From assembly GCF_002257645.1 (NCBI RefSeq), contig NZ_NQMO01000009.1, forward strand, positions 62,001 to 126,000: a stretch of DNA of 64,000 bases, given 5' to 3'. The stretch is from Paenibacillus sp. XY044 (lineage in GTDB: Bacteria; Bacillota; Bacilli; Paenibacillales; Paenibacillaceae). Positions 26,735 to 35,365 of this stretch are shown here, one piece after another. Position 1 is the first letter of the stretch, and every line of letters begins with the position of its first letter. A program made the position numbers and the translations under genes. The notes beneath the pieces were generated by a model. It was not told the origin of the DNA, did no database searches, and saw only the letters and a program-made list of their open reading frames with translations.

Positions 26735-26931
26735 TTTTCGGAGCAAAATCGCAACCCGAGACAATGAGCGCAACGAATGACTATTCCTTGCAGATTCCCT
26801 CGATCACGGCATAAAACAGCAGATTAGAGCAACCAGGGACTATCGACGGAAATCTCTGCCTCCCTTTATGATTCAACTACAGTTCACGGTCCTAACCAGG
26901 CTGTCAGTTGATGCGAAAGGAAGGTAACAGG

Positions 26932-27885
26932 ATGCAAAGAAGTTTGAACACTCGATGGTCCGTAACGCCCGCTCCAAGGTCGTCCAGGCTGAGGAGCAGA
27001 CTGCTGCGGAATCGGTGGCTTTATTTCATGGTTCTCCCCGGCTTATTGTATTTTCTCATTTTCAAGTATTGGCCCATGTATGGAATCTTTATCGCATTTA
27101 AGGACTATCAGCCGTTCCTTGGATTTTGGGATAGTCCGTTTGTGGGATTCAAGCATTTCGAACGCCTTTTTAGCGATTCCAATTTTTTTCTGCTTTTCCG
27201 TAATACGCTTGTGCTCGCGCTGCTGAACATTTTGTTTTTTTTCCCGCTGCCGATCCTGGTGGCGCTGATGCTGAATGAGCTGAAGCATCACTTCATGAAG
27301 CGTGTCGTCCAAACTCTCGTTTACATTCCTCATTTCATGTCATGGGTGGTCGTTGTCGGTATAGCCTATATCTTTTTGACGACCGAGGGCGGCATTGTGA
27401 ACGATTTGCTCGTGCACTTCGGAGGAGAGAAGATCAATTTCCTGGTGAGCAATGACTGGTTCAGGACGATTGTGACCGGAGAGGTCATATGGAAAGAGAC
27501 AGGCTGGGGCACGATCATTTTCCTTGCGGCGCTGGCCGGCGTCGATCCGCAGCTGTACGAAGCGGCACGCATGGACGGCGCAAACCGGCTCCGCCAGCTG
27601 TGGCACATTACCCTGCCGGCGATTCGCAGCACCATTGTCATCCTGCTGATCCTTCGCCTCGGTAATTTTCTCGATACCGGCTTCGAGCAGATCTTTCTGA
27701 TGCTGAACGCGATGAATCGCGAAGTCGGCGAGGTATTCGATACTTACGTCTACTCCGTCGGGATCAGTCAAGGACAATACAGCTTCAGTACAGCCGTAGG
27801 CCTGTTTAAATCGGTTATTGGTTTGGTTCTCGTCGTGGTCGCCAACTACCTGGCCAAAAAGTTCGGGGAAGAAGGAATTTATTAG
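26932..27885 (+). CDS. sugar ABC transporter permease, LplB type
   Basis: A 317-residue membrane subunit with a basic tail followed by YFMVLPGLLYFLIFKYWPMYGIFIAFKDYQPFLG, the LplB signature. The EAA loop is QLYEAARMDGANRLRQLWHITLPAIRS, and it ends NYLAKKFGEEGIY. The ATG at 26932 has AAAGGAAGG 7-8 nt upstream; TTG 26908 and ATG 26911 precede that site and are rejected. First gene of a plus-strand module with the permease at 27997 and the lipoprotein at 28917. Confidence 0.9.
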   Translation: MQRSLNTRWSVTPAPRSSRLRSRLLRNRWLYFMVLPGLLYFLIFKYWPMYGIFIAFKDYQPFLGFWDSPFVGFKHFERLFSDSNFFLLFRNTLVLALLNILFFFPLPILVALMLNELKHHFMKRVVQTLVYIPHFMSWVVVVGIAYIFLTTEGGIVNDLLVHFGGEKINFLVSNDWFRTIVTGEVIWKETGWGTIIFLAALAGVDPQLYEAARMDGANRLRQLWHITLPAIRSTIVILLILRLGNFLDTGFEQIFLMLNAMNREVGEVFDTYVYSVGISQGQYSFSTAVGLFKSVIGLVLVVVANYLAKKFGEEGIY

Positions 27886-27971
27886 ATTGAATGAACTAAA
27901 GAAATGAATGTTATAGGCCGTATTGGGGCCGTTATTACAGGAAGTTCCATGCAAAACTTTAGTTCAATCTA
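27883..27971. repeat. long inverted repeat between the two permease genes
   Basis: TAGATTGA-atga-ACTAAAG (from 27883, starting at the stop codon) pairs with CTTTAGTTCAATCTA (27957-27971), leaving only a 4-nt bulge. The roughly 55-nt loop contains a smaller GGCC hairpin. There is no T-run, so it is more likely an mRNA stability or processing element than a terminator. Confidence 0.65.
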
Positions 27972-27996
27972 TATAGATAAGGAGGAATGAGACACC

Positions 27997-28878
27997 ATGC
28001 CGCTTAAGCCAAGCTGGGGAAGCCGCATATTCGACAACGTTAACGTCGCGCTGCTGATTGCCTTTGCTTTACTGACCGTCGTCCCTTTTATTTATGTCAT
28101 TGCCGGTTCATTCACTACGCAGAAGGAGCTGCTGATGCGCGGATTCATTTTATTTCCGACGGAGTTCTCTCTGGACGCGTATCGATACATTTTCTCCACA
28201 CAAACCCTTGTCAGGAGCTTGCTTGTTACCATTTACATAACGGTGGCGGGCACGCTGATCAACATCTTGTTCACCTCCTTAATGGCCTATCCCCTGGCCC
28301 GAAAGGATATGGATTTCCGCAAGCCGATCCTGATGTTGGTCGTATTCACCATGCTGTTCGGCGGCGGAATGATCCCAACCTTTCTCGTGGTCAAACAGCT
28401 CGGGATGATCAACACTTACTGGTCACTGCTCATCCCTGGAGCCATCAGCGCCTTCAATTTGATCATTATGCGCAACTTCTTTCAACAACTGCCGGAGGGG
28501 CTGGAAGAGTCGGCCAAAATGGACGGCTGCAATGACCTCGGAATCTTTTTTCGCATCGTGCTTCCGTTATCCATGCCGGCCATCGCCACCTTTTCGCTGT
28601 TTTACGCGGTAGGCCACTGGAATACGTACTTTAACGCGATTCTGTACATCAATGACAATACCAAATGGCCGATTCAAGTCCTGTTAAGGCAGATCGTTAT
28701 TTTGGCTTCGGGCGGTGTCGGGGATTCCACCGCGATGGACGCGGATTATGTGGCGCCGCCTGAGCAAGCGGTAAAAATGGCGGTCATCGTAGTATCTACA
28801 CTGCCGATCCTTCTGGTATATCCATTTTTGCAGAAGCACTTCGCCAAAGGGGTACTGCTGGGCTCGGTTAAGGGTTGA
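27997..28878 (+). CDS. sugar ABC transporter permease, LplC type
   Basis: A 293-residue membrane subunit. It starts after ATAAGGAGG and has six predicted helices. The EAA loop is GLEESAKMDGCNDLGIFFRIVLPLSMP, and the C-terminus is QKHFAKGVLLGSVKG. It partners the LplB gene 111 bp upstream. The specific insertion GGVGDSTAMDADYVAPPEQ in the last periplasmic loop is usual for the group. Cargo unknown: no glycosidase is linked to this module. Confidence 0.9.
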   Translation: MPLKPSWGSRIFDNVNVALLIAFALLTVVPFIYVIAGSFTTQKELLMRGFILFPTEFSLDAYRYIFSTQTLVRSLLVTIYITVAGTLINILFTSLMAYPLARKDMDFRKPILMLVVFTMLFGGGMIPTFLVVKQLGMINTYWSLLIPGAISAFNLIIMRNFFQQLPEGLEESAKMDGCNDLGIFFRIVLPLSMPAIATFSLFYAVGHWNTYFNAILYINDNTKWPIQVLLRQIVILASGGVGDSTAMDADYVAPPEQAVKMAVIVVSTLPILLVYPFLQKHFAKGVLLGSVKG

Positions 28879-28916
28879 GGATACAAATTCGCAATTTGAA
28901 AAGGGAGGATTATGAC

Positions 28917-30431
28917 ATGAGAAGAAAAAGACTAAAGGTACTATTCCAAACCGGAACGTTGATCACCGCATTAACACTCGTTGTAACGGCTTGCGGAGGG
29001 AAGGATCAAGGTGCTACCTCCGGCAACGGGGAGGCTGGCTCCAAACAAGGACCGCTTCAGCTCACGATGATGCTGCCGACTTACAGTGCGGAGCAAATGC
29101 CTGCAACCAGCTCTGTTCTCCAATCGCTTGAAGAAAAGACGAGCACCAAGCTGACCGTTTCCTGGGTGCCCTCCTCATCGTACACGGATAAGTTAAGCGC
29201 TACGGTCGCATCCGGCGAGCTTCCGAAAGTTTTTGTTGCGCTTGAGCCCAAAGCTTCCTTCATTGTGAATGCAGCCCGCTCCGGGATGTTCTGGGAGGTC
29301 GGCCCCTACCTGAAAGATTATCCGAACTTAAGCAAGATGTCGGATATCGTGCTGAAGAACGTATCGATCGACGGTAAAATTTACGGCTTGTACCGCGAAC
29401 GTGATTTGGCCCGCTTTGGGTTGATGATCCGTCAGGATTGGTTAACCAACCTGGGCTTGCAGCCGCCGAAAAACATGGATGAACTGTATACCGTGCTGAA
29501 AGCGTTCGCAACGGGGGACCCCGATCAAAACGGCAAGCAGGATTCCATTGGCCTCGCTGTCGGCATGCAGGGCAACAATATCGCAGGTTTTAAAGACATC
29601 TTGGCCTATCTGGGTGGTCCCAATGAGTGGGAGGTAAAGGATGGCAAGCTGATCCCGGCACATATGACCGAAGCCTACATGGAAACGATGAAGTTCTACA
29701 AAAAATTGTATGATGAAAAAATCATCAACCAGGACTTTGCACTCGTGCAGGACGGCCGTGCCGTGATGTATAAGGGGAACGCCGGTCTGTGGATCGACAA
29801 TATGCTGGACGGGAAAAACATCGAGGATAACATCAAAAAGGTTGACCCTAACGCGAAAATCAACTTAATCAATCGCATTGCCGGCCCTCAGGGCGAGCGG
29901 ACCCGGGCGGGCTCCGGCTACCTGGGCATGTACATGATTCCGAAAACGAACGTAAAGACGGAGGATGAACTCAAGCAGATCCTCGCTTATTTTGACAGAG
30001 TGTCCGATAAGGATATTCAGAACCTGATGAAGTACGGCATGGAAGGCAAGCACTACACGATCGAGAACGGCAGTTACAAGCCGAACGAGGACCCGAAAGT
30101 CAAAGCGGAAATTACGGACGGCAGCCAGTTTATGATTTTGCAGGACCAAGTCGTGAACTACGGAACCGAGCTGGAGAAACTGAGCTCCAAGCTATTCCAG
30201 GATAATGTGAAGATTGCTATAGCGAATCCTGCCGCAGCGTTCATCTCTAATACGGAAATCGAAAAAGGCAAGGAGCTTTCGAAGATCATTCAGGACGCCA
30301 CCGTGAAGTTCATCATGGGCGCGGCTACCGAGGACGACTGGAAGAAAGCAGTGGATCAATGGCTGCAGGGGGGCGGAAGCAAAATCATTGAAGAGTTCAA
30401 CGCCCAATATGCGGAGTCAGCCAAGCAATAA
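28917..30431 (+). CDS. sugar ABC transporter substrate-binding lipoprotein
   Basis: A 504-residue exported lipoprotein with signal peptide RRKRLKVLFQTGTLITALTLV and lipobox VTAC. Mature features of the LplA-like large family are SYTDKLSATVASGELPKVFV, WLTNLGLQPPKNMDELYTVLKAF and DPDQNGKQDSIGLA (calcium-loop-like). The ATG at 28917 is set by GGGAGG. A longer reading frame from 28875 overlaps the permease stop and has no site. It completes a three-gene transporter that relies on a remote ATPase. Confidence 0.9.
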   Translation: MRRKRLKVLFQTGTLITALTLVVTACGGKDQGATSGNGEAGSKQGPLQLTMMLPTYSAEQMPATSSVLQSLEEKTSTKLTVSWVPSSSYTDKLSATVASGELPKVFVALEPKASFIVNAARSGMFWEVGPYLKDYPNLSKMSDIVLKNVSIDGKIYGLYRERDLARFGLMIRQDWLTNLGLQPPKNMDELYTVLKAFATGDPDQNGKQDSIGLAVGMQGNNIAGFKDILAYLGGPNEWEVKDGKLIPAHMTEAYMETMKFYKKLYDEKIINQDFALVQDGRAVMYKGNAGLWIDNMLDGKNIEDNIKKVDPNAKINLINRIAGPQGERTRAGSGYLGMYMIPKTNVKTEDELKQILAYFDRVSDKDIQNLMKYGMEGKHYTIENGSYKPNEDPKVKAEITDGSQFMILQDQVVNYGTELEKLSSKLFQDNVKIAIANPAAAFISNTEIEKGKELSKIIQDATVKFIMGAATEDDWKKAVDQWLQGGGSKIIEEFNAQYAESAKQ

Positions 30432-30495
30432 GTATTTCTCCTTTAAAGGAACTGTTAACCGTGCGGTAAGAATTTGTTAAGAGATCTACATGATA

Positions 30496-30552
30496 AAGCT
30501 CCCGACCCGTTACGCGGACCTGGCATCTGCTAACGGATGGGAGCTTATTTTT
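30496..30552. terminator. terminator between convergent operons
   Basis: AAGCTCCC / GGGAGCTT with inner CGTT / AACG is followed by ATTTTTCC. It lies between the lipoprotein gene and the convergent AraC regulator. Confidence 0.65.
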
Positions 30553-30562
30553 CCGTCAAAAC

Positions 30563-32854
30563 TTACTTCGGGCCGTTCACCATTCCCCGGTATCTCTCAC
30601 GATATTGACCGGGCGTCATCCCCTCCGCTTTTCTAAAAGAGCGAATAAAGTTGGCGGAATTGTTATACTGCAGACGCTCGGCGATTTCAACAATCTTCAT
30701 ATCGGACTCCTTTAACCATTTCTTGGCCATATCCATTCGGTATTGCGTTAAATACTCCCCGAAATTGGCTCCCGTCTCCTGGCGGAATACGCGGCTCACA
30801 TAGTGAGGGTGATAGTTGATCCTGGAGGCGCACTTCTCGAGCGTCAGGTCCGAGTCGAATTCCCGAACAATGATGTCCAAGACGGCATCGGATATGTGCT
30901 TGAATTGGGAATCGCGGCGGTTGCCCAATTCCTGGACATAATATTGGACGAACATGGAGCGGAACCAATCCTCCATCTCCTTGACATTCCGGAGCTTAAA
31001 CAAAGATTGGATCAAGGATGCCTCATCCTCGGCAACCCGGTCCATCGGGATCGACAATTCCTGTCCGAATTTAAGAAAGTCCACCAGCAGCCGCAGTAAT
31101 GACAGCTGATAGTCCTGGTGCTGTGCCTGGGATGGAAACAATTCCCCGATAAATTGCTTCAATTCCTGTTCCGATTGCTCCAGATTTCCTGCCCGAATCG
31201 CATCGAACAAAGCCTGCTCCCTCTCGTGCGGGAACACAAACAACCGGCTCTTTTGCGGCTGCACGTCCTGGGTGAACAGAATCGATTCCTGCCCAAGCCC
31301 CACACTGTACTTCAATGAGGTGACAGCCTCGTGCATGGCCTGCCGGGTTTCGGCGAATGCGCTGAATGGGCGGCTGATGCCTATACTGACTTTGATCTCC
31401 AAATACTGATAGATGATCTTTTGGATGTCGGCCGAAATGGCAAAGACCTCTTCCTTAAAATCGACGCCTTCCTTCGATGAACCTATCACGGTCACTTGGA
31501 AATCCGAGGTGACCACCGGTACGAGCCGCTGCTCCGCAGGAATGAGCTCTCCTACCATATTGCTGATGGCGAACATGAGCAAATCCCGGTTATGCTCATC
31601 GTACCTCGTATCCATTAGAGTATCGATCTGAACGGCAAGCACGCACATGGAAGGCCAAGGCCGATCCAGCCCGTACAAGCCTAATTTCTCCTCAAAATCC
31701 CCTTCATGCAGTGACCCGTTCAACAGTTTCTGCATAAAAAACTCTTTGAGCTGCGACTGCTGCCCCTTGAGCTCCTCCATAATCAGGGATTGATTCCTGA
31801 TTAGATAATCAACCCGTTCCCCAATGACCTGCAGCTCGCCGCTGGGCCTTTCCTCATCCGCCGCAGAATGAATGTTGTTGAGGACCGAGTAGATGGACCG
31901 AATGGGGCTGTACATCCTTTTCGAACCAAACCATGCGAGGATCAGAGTCACGAACAACATCGATATACATACGAGAAGCGTGATCCAACCGATGACTTTA
32001 TTTTGTTCGTTGATTTGTGCATTGGAAGCGACGGAGACATAAGTCCAGCCGTTGTAAGCGGACTTGCGATACGTGACGGTCACGATTTCTCCATCCTGCT
32101 TGGCGGTATATTGGCCCAAGGCATTCTCCGTACCCAGAAGCGGACCTAAGTATGGCTGTTCCGACATGCTGCGGCCCAGCAGCGTGCGATCCTGATGATC
32201 CACGACCCGATCATTGGCATCCAAAATAAAGGTGCTGCCGAGCTTCCCGTTCTGTTTCGGATCAAGCTCCTTCATCACATTGGGCGAAAGCACAACGCAA
32301 ATGATCCCTTTTGGACTGACGGCGTTAAAGGGATACTTCTTCACAAAATAGATGGATTGAAAGGAATTCGGAAGATCAGGAGGTCCACTCGACCAAAAAG
32401 AGCCTCCTTTCATCCGGGAAAAGGACTCCAGCTGTGCCTTGAAATCTGGGGAGCTGTACTCATTAACTCCGGCACTTGATACCATCCAGTCCTTGCTCAG
32501 GCTGAATAAAAAAATGTCTTTAATGCCGAGCTCGTACGTCTGGATCGTCGATATCCCTTTATACAGTTCATGAACCATTTGAAAATCGTGATTGGAGATG
32601 TTGGTATCGAAGGCTGCCATAGCCGTCGGGGACTGCAGAAACTGCGTTGCCGAGTTGTCAATCGTTCGCAGCGTCTGCTCAACACGCATCTGCACCTGCT
32701 GCAGCAGCTGTTTATTTCCTTCGTTTACTTTCTCTTGTACGGTCCGGGAAGAATTATAATAGGCGAAGGTGCCTAACAGAATGACCGGAATGGTACCGAT
32801 GAATATGGAAAATACCAGCAGCTTCCGCAAATAGGACGGGGATCGAAATCGCAT
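30563..32854 (-). CDS. membrane-anchored AraC-type regulator
   Basis: A 763-residue regulator. TM1 (LRKLLVFSIFIGTIPVILLGTFAYY) is followed by a Cache-type extracellular sensor (about 35-285, with ILDANDRVVDHQDRTLLG and NGWTYVSVASNAQI) and TM2 (VIGWITLLVCISMLFVTLIL). A HAMP-like and GGDEF-like middle leads to the AraC domain (LTLEKCASRINYHPHYVSRVFRQETG and IVEIAERLQYNNSANFIRSFRKAEG). ATG 32854 follows TTGGAGGC. It is convergent with the ABC module at 26932-30431, which it probably controls. Confidence 0.9.
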   Translation of the reverse strand: MRFRSPSYLRKLLVFSIFIGTIPVILLGTFAYYNSSRTVQEKVNEGNKQLLQQVQMRVEQTLRTIDNSATQFLQSPTAMAAFDTNISNHDFQMVHELYKGISTIQTYELGIKDIFLFSLSKDWMVSSAGVNEYSSPDFKAQLESFSRMKGGSFWSSGPPDLPNSFQSIYFVKKYPFNAVSPKGIICVVLSPNVMKELDPKQNGKLGSTFILDANDRVVDHQDRTLLGRSMSEQPYLGPLLGTENALGQYTAKQDGEIVTVTYRKSAYNGWTYVSVASNAQINEQNKVIGWITLLVCISMLFVTLILAWFGSKRMYSPIRSIYSVLNNIHSAADEERPSGELQVIGERVDYLIRNQSLIMEELKGQQSQLKEFFMQKLLNGSLHEGDFEEKLGLYGLDRPWPSMCVLAVQIDTLMDTRYDEHNRDLLMFAISNMVGELIPAEQRLVPVVTSDFQVTVIGSSKEGVDFKEEVFAISADIQKIIYQYLEIKVSIGISRPFSAFAETRQAMHEAVTSLKYSVGLGQESILFTQDVQPQKSRLFVFPHEREQALFDAIRAGNLEQSEQELKQFIGELFPSQAQHQDYQLSLLRLLVDFLKFGQELSIPMDRVAEDEASLIQSLFKLRNVKEMEDWFRSMFVQYYVQELGNRRDSQFKHISDAVLDIIVREFDSDLTLEKCASRINYHPHYVSRVFRQETGANFGEYLTQYRMDMAKKWLKESDMKIVEIAERLQYNNSANFIRSFRKAEGMTPGQYRERYRGMVNGPK

Positions 32855-32899
32855 ATTGCCTCCAAATTGTTGCTTTGCGAACATTTACCCTAATTTTAC

Positions 32900-32915
32900 A
32901 TGAAAACGCTTTATA
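32900..32915. promoter_or_regulatory. candidate cre (CcpA) site upstream of the AraC regulator
   Basis: ATGAAAACGCTTTATA agrees with the cre consensus at all but two positions (CA replaced by AT). It lies 46 bp from the regulator start. Confidence 0.4.
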
Positions 32916-32933
32916 GGGCCACGGCTCCTCAAA

Positions 32934-32971
32934 TAAAAAAGCTCACCCTTGAAGATCCGGGTGAGCTTCTA
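32934..32971 (-). terminator. rho-independent terminator of the zinc-ribbon gene
   Basis: On the minus strand AAGCTCACCC / GGGTGAGCTT is followed by TTTTTTATTT, 18 bp past the stop codon of the 37-codon gene. This supports that gene being real. Confidence 0.85.
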
Positions 32972-32989
32972 ATGAAAGTTCATGAAGCG

Positions 32990-33103
32990 TTACTTGAACT
33001 TGATTTTGGTTTTGATTTTGCTCCCGCAGCCGCAAATGATCGTATGCTTCAAATTTTTGATCGGCTGGTGGCACATGGGACATACACTTTTCTGAGACAA
33101 CAT
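32990..33103 (-). CDS. 37-residue zinc-ribbon microprotein
   Basis: A very short gene that a length cut-off would miss. It starts ATG at 33103 with GGAAGGG 8-9 nt upstream, stops at 32990, and is followed directly by a strong terminator. The product begins MLSQKSVCPMCHQPI and continues to IICGCG and a Lys-rich tail ending KIKFK. The CPMC pair (residues 8-11) and CGC pair (24-26) would bind one Zn2+; the basic tail (about ten Lys) suggests nucleic-acid or ribosome contact. No family is recognised with certainty. It lies 85 bp downstream of katA on the same strand, so co-transcription with catalase is possible. Confidence 0.72.
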   Translation of the reverse strand: MLSQKSVCPMCHQPIKNLKHTIICGCGSKIKTKIKFK

Positions 33104-33187
33104 GCCTGATCACCCTTCCTTTCATTTGTTTGCACGCCTCGATCCATGCGGCTGCCGTATTTTCGGTGCAAAACCGCTGCTGCCTCT

Positions 33188-34648
33188 TTACGCTTGGACG
33201 GTTAAGCCCAATCCTTCGGCAACGCGGGTTCCGTAATCCGGATCCGCTTTGTAGAAATGGGATATCTGGCGCTGTTTAATTTCTTCCAGTTCCACCGGCT
33301 TCATCGCTTCCACGATGGTTTGGATGAGGCGGGCCTTCTCTTCTTCGCTCATCAAGCGGTACAGGTCCCCGGCTTGCGCATAGTGATCGTCATGATCGTA
33401 AGACGTTTGCGCCGCAGAACCGTAAACCTCGAACGGAGTGATCCGGGCATGCGGATCTTCCTTCGGTCCGTTGTAACTGTTAGGTTCGTAATAGACCGAT
33501 CCTCCGCCGTTCGTACCCGGGTTCATAAATCCGTCGCGCTGATAGTTGTTGACCGGCACTTTCGGACGGTTGATCGGCAGATGGTTGTGATTCGCTCCTA
33601 CGCGGTAACGGTGCGCATCGGCATAAGCGAACAGGCGGCCCTGCAGCATTTTGTCCGGAGACGGTTCAACGCCGGGAACCAGGTTGCCCGGGGAGAACGT
33701 GGCCTGCTCCACTTCGGCGAAATAGTTTTCCGGATTCCGGTCGAGTACCATTTTGCCAACCTCGATTAGCGGATAATCCTTCTGGGACCACGTCTTCGTA
33801 ACGTCAAACGGATCGAACCGGTACGTATTCGCATCGTCCAAAGGCATAATCTGGACATACAACGTCCAGGAAGGATAGTCTCCTGCCTCTATCGCCTGCT
33901 GCAAATCCTGAATATGGTAGTCGGGATTTTCGCCGGCCAGCTTTGCCGCCAGGTCAGGATCCAGGTTTTTCACGCCCTGGTCTGTCTTAAAGTGATATTT
34001 GACCCACACGCCTTCTCCCTGCTCATTAACCCATTTGAATGTATGGCTGCCGAAACCGTGCATATGCCGCAGCGTCGCCGGTATGCCGCGGTCTCCCATC
34101 AGATAGGTTACTTGGTGCAGCGACTCAGGAGATAAGGACCAGAAATCCCATACAGCGTTCGGATTTTTCAGGTGCGTTCTCGGATCGCGCTTTTGGGTAT
34201 GGATAAAGTCCGGGAATTTGATCGCGTCGCGGATAAAAAATATAGGCGTGTTATTACCGACGATATCGTAATTGCCTTCCTCAGTGTAGAACTTCACGGC
34301 AAATCCGCGCGGATCGCGAACGGTATCTGCGGATCCCAGCTCTCCCGCAACGGTCGAGAACCGGATAAAGAGGTCGGTCCGCTTGCCAGCGTCATGGAAC
34401 AGCTTCGCTCTGGTATATTTAGACATGTCGTTGGTTACTTCGAAATAACCGTGCGCTCCGGCACCTTTCGCATGAACGACGCGCTCCGGCACTCTCTCGC
34501 GATTAAAGTGGGCTAATTTCTCCAACAGGTGAACATCTTGAATCAAGGTAGGACCGCGATGTCCGGCCGTAATGGAATTCTGGTTGTCCCCGACCGGGGC
34601 TCCCCAGCTTGTTGTCAGTTTATTGGAATCGGAATGATTTGAACTCAT
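33188..34648 (-). CDS. katA: catalase, small-subunit haem type
   Basis: A 486-residue cytoplasmic monofunctional catalase that disproportionates hydrogen peroxide. It has the distal-site signature FNRERVPERVVHAKGAGAHG with catalytic His59, the Asn-containing FVIRD-like FFIRDAIKFPDFIHTQKRDP, and the haem-ligand motif RLFAYADAHRYRVG (Tyr near 343). Length fits clade 3. AAGGTGGAGA precedes the ATG. Two PerR/Fur-like boxes in the upstream gap suggest peroxide or metal control. Confidence 0.95.
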   Translation of the reverse strand: MSSNHSDSNKLTTSWGAPVGDNQNSITAGHRGPTLIQDVHLLEKLAHFNRERVPERVVHAKGAGAHGYFEVTNDMSKYTRAKLFHDAGKRTDLFIRFSTVAGELGSADTVRDPRGFAVKFYTEEGNYDIVGNNTPIFFIRDAIKFPDFIHTQKRDPRTHLKNPNAVWDFWSLSPESLHQVTYLMGDRGIPATLRHMHGFGSHTFKWVNEQGEGVWVKYHFKTDQGVKNLDPDLAAKLAGENPDYHIQDLQQAIEAGDYPSWTLYVQIMPLDDANTYRFDPFDVTKTWSQKDYPLIEVGKMVLDRNPENYFAEVEQATFSPGNLVPGVEPSPDKMLQGRLFAYADAHRYRVGANHNHLPINRPKVPVNNYQRDGFMNPGTNGGGSVYYEPNSYNGPKEDPHARITPFEVYGSAAQTSYDHDDHYAQAGDLYRLMSEEEKARLIQTIVEAMKPVELEEIKQRQISHFYKADPDYGTRVAEGLGLTVQA

Positions 34649-34698
34649 TAGCTCTCCACCTTCTTCGTAAAATGATAATCAAAAACCTCATAAACAAA

Positions 34699-34713
34699 TG
34701 ATAACACTTATCA
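34699..34713. promoter_or_regulatory. Fur/PerR-like palindrome
   Basis: TGATAACACTTATCA is a perfect 6-3-6 palindrome 51-65 bp upstream of katA. It resembles half of a Fur-family site. Confidence 0.5.
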
Positions 34714-34732
34714 ATTTAAAGTCAATATTTAT

Positions 34733-34747
34733 TTAGAATAATTATAA
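34733..34747. promoter_or_regulatory. PerR box upstream of katA
   Basis: TTAGAATAATTATAA differs at one position from the PerR consensus TTATAATNATTATAA. It lies in the katA/ECF sigma divergent gap. PerR de-repression by peroxide is the standard control of Bacillus katA. Confidence 0.7.
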
Positions 34748-34757
34748 ATAAGATTTT

Positions 34758-34787
34758 TAAAACCGTTTGGGTCATTGGTCCGTCTGT
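34758..34787 (+). promoter_or_regulatory. ECF-type autoregulatory promoter
   Basis: A -35-like TAAAACC (34758-34764) and -10-like CGTCTGT (34781-34787) have 17 bp between AAAC and CGTC, close to the ECF consensus TGAAAC-N16-CGTC. It lies about 33 bp before the sigma gene, as expected if the sigma factor transcribes its own operon. Confidence 0.6.
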
Positions 34788-34819
34788 ACCACAGAGACAA
34801 AGAAAGGAGGGCTGCCTGC

Positions 34820-35365
34820 TTGGGCTCTCACGCAGAAATGAAAAAGGTTAGCATTGGACAAGCCGAAAAAGAAACCGATGTTTATGACGCCATTATGGAG
34901 CACAGAGAGACACTTCTGAACATCGCTTACAGCTATTTGCGCAATCGCCACGATGCCTTGGAGGCGCTGCAGGAAATGACGTGTAGGGCATGGGTCAAAC
35001 GGTCGACGCTGAAAGACGACAGGGCGCTTAAGGCTTGGCTCATCCGCATTCTCATTTATGTCTGCATCGATGAGCAGCGGCGCCGGAAGCGGGCCGTTCC
35101 TACGACAGACGAGCAGCTTGAGGGGATTAGCCAGCCTCATGATGCATTCCTTGCGTTCAACCACGACAAGGTCGCCATGGGTCCCCTGCTGGAAAAAGTG
35201 AAGCCGAAATACCGCCATGTGCTGATCCTGAAATACTACAACGACCTGACGCTCGCGGAAATCGCCGCGGTTCTCGGCAATCCGGAAGGCACGGTCAAAA
35301 CGTGGCAGCATAAGGGGCTTGGCCAGCTCCGCAAATTGATGAAGAATCGGAGGGAATGGGAATGA
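34820..35365 (+). CDS. ECF-family RNA polymerase sigma factor
   Basis: A 181-residue sigma factor. Region 2 is seen in AYSYLRNRHDALEALQEMTCRAWVKRSTLKDDRALKAWLIRILIYVCID. Region 4 is ILKYYNDLTLAEIAAVLGNPEGTVKTWQHKGLGQLRKLM, a helix-turn-helix. TTG 34820 is chosen: AAAGGAGGG lies 8 nt upstream, and starting further upstream would put that site inside the gene. Its stop codon overlaps the next start (ATGA), so it is translationally coupled to its membrane partner. An ECF-like promoter lies just upstream. Confidence 0.9.
   Translation: MGSHAEMKKVSIGQAEKETDVYDAIMEHRETLLNIAYSYLRNRHDALEALQEMTCRAWVKRSTLKDDRALKAWLIRILIYVCIDEQRRRKRAVPTTDEQLEGISQPHDAFLAFNHDKVAMGPLLEKVKPKYRHVLILKYYNDLTLAEIAAVLGNPEGTVKTWQHKGLGQLRKLMKNRREWE

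Noticed and set aside
32900..33109. 69-codon plus-strand frame covering the zinc-ribbon gene
   Set aside because: No Shine-Dalgarno sequence, runs through the terminator hairpin, and its residues are the complement of the better supported minus-strand microprotein.
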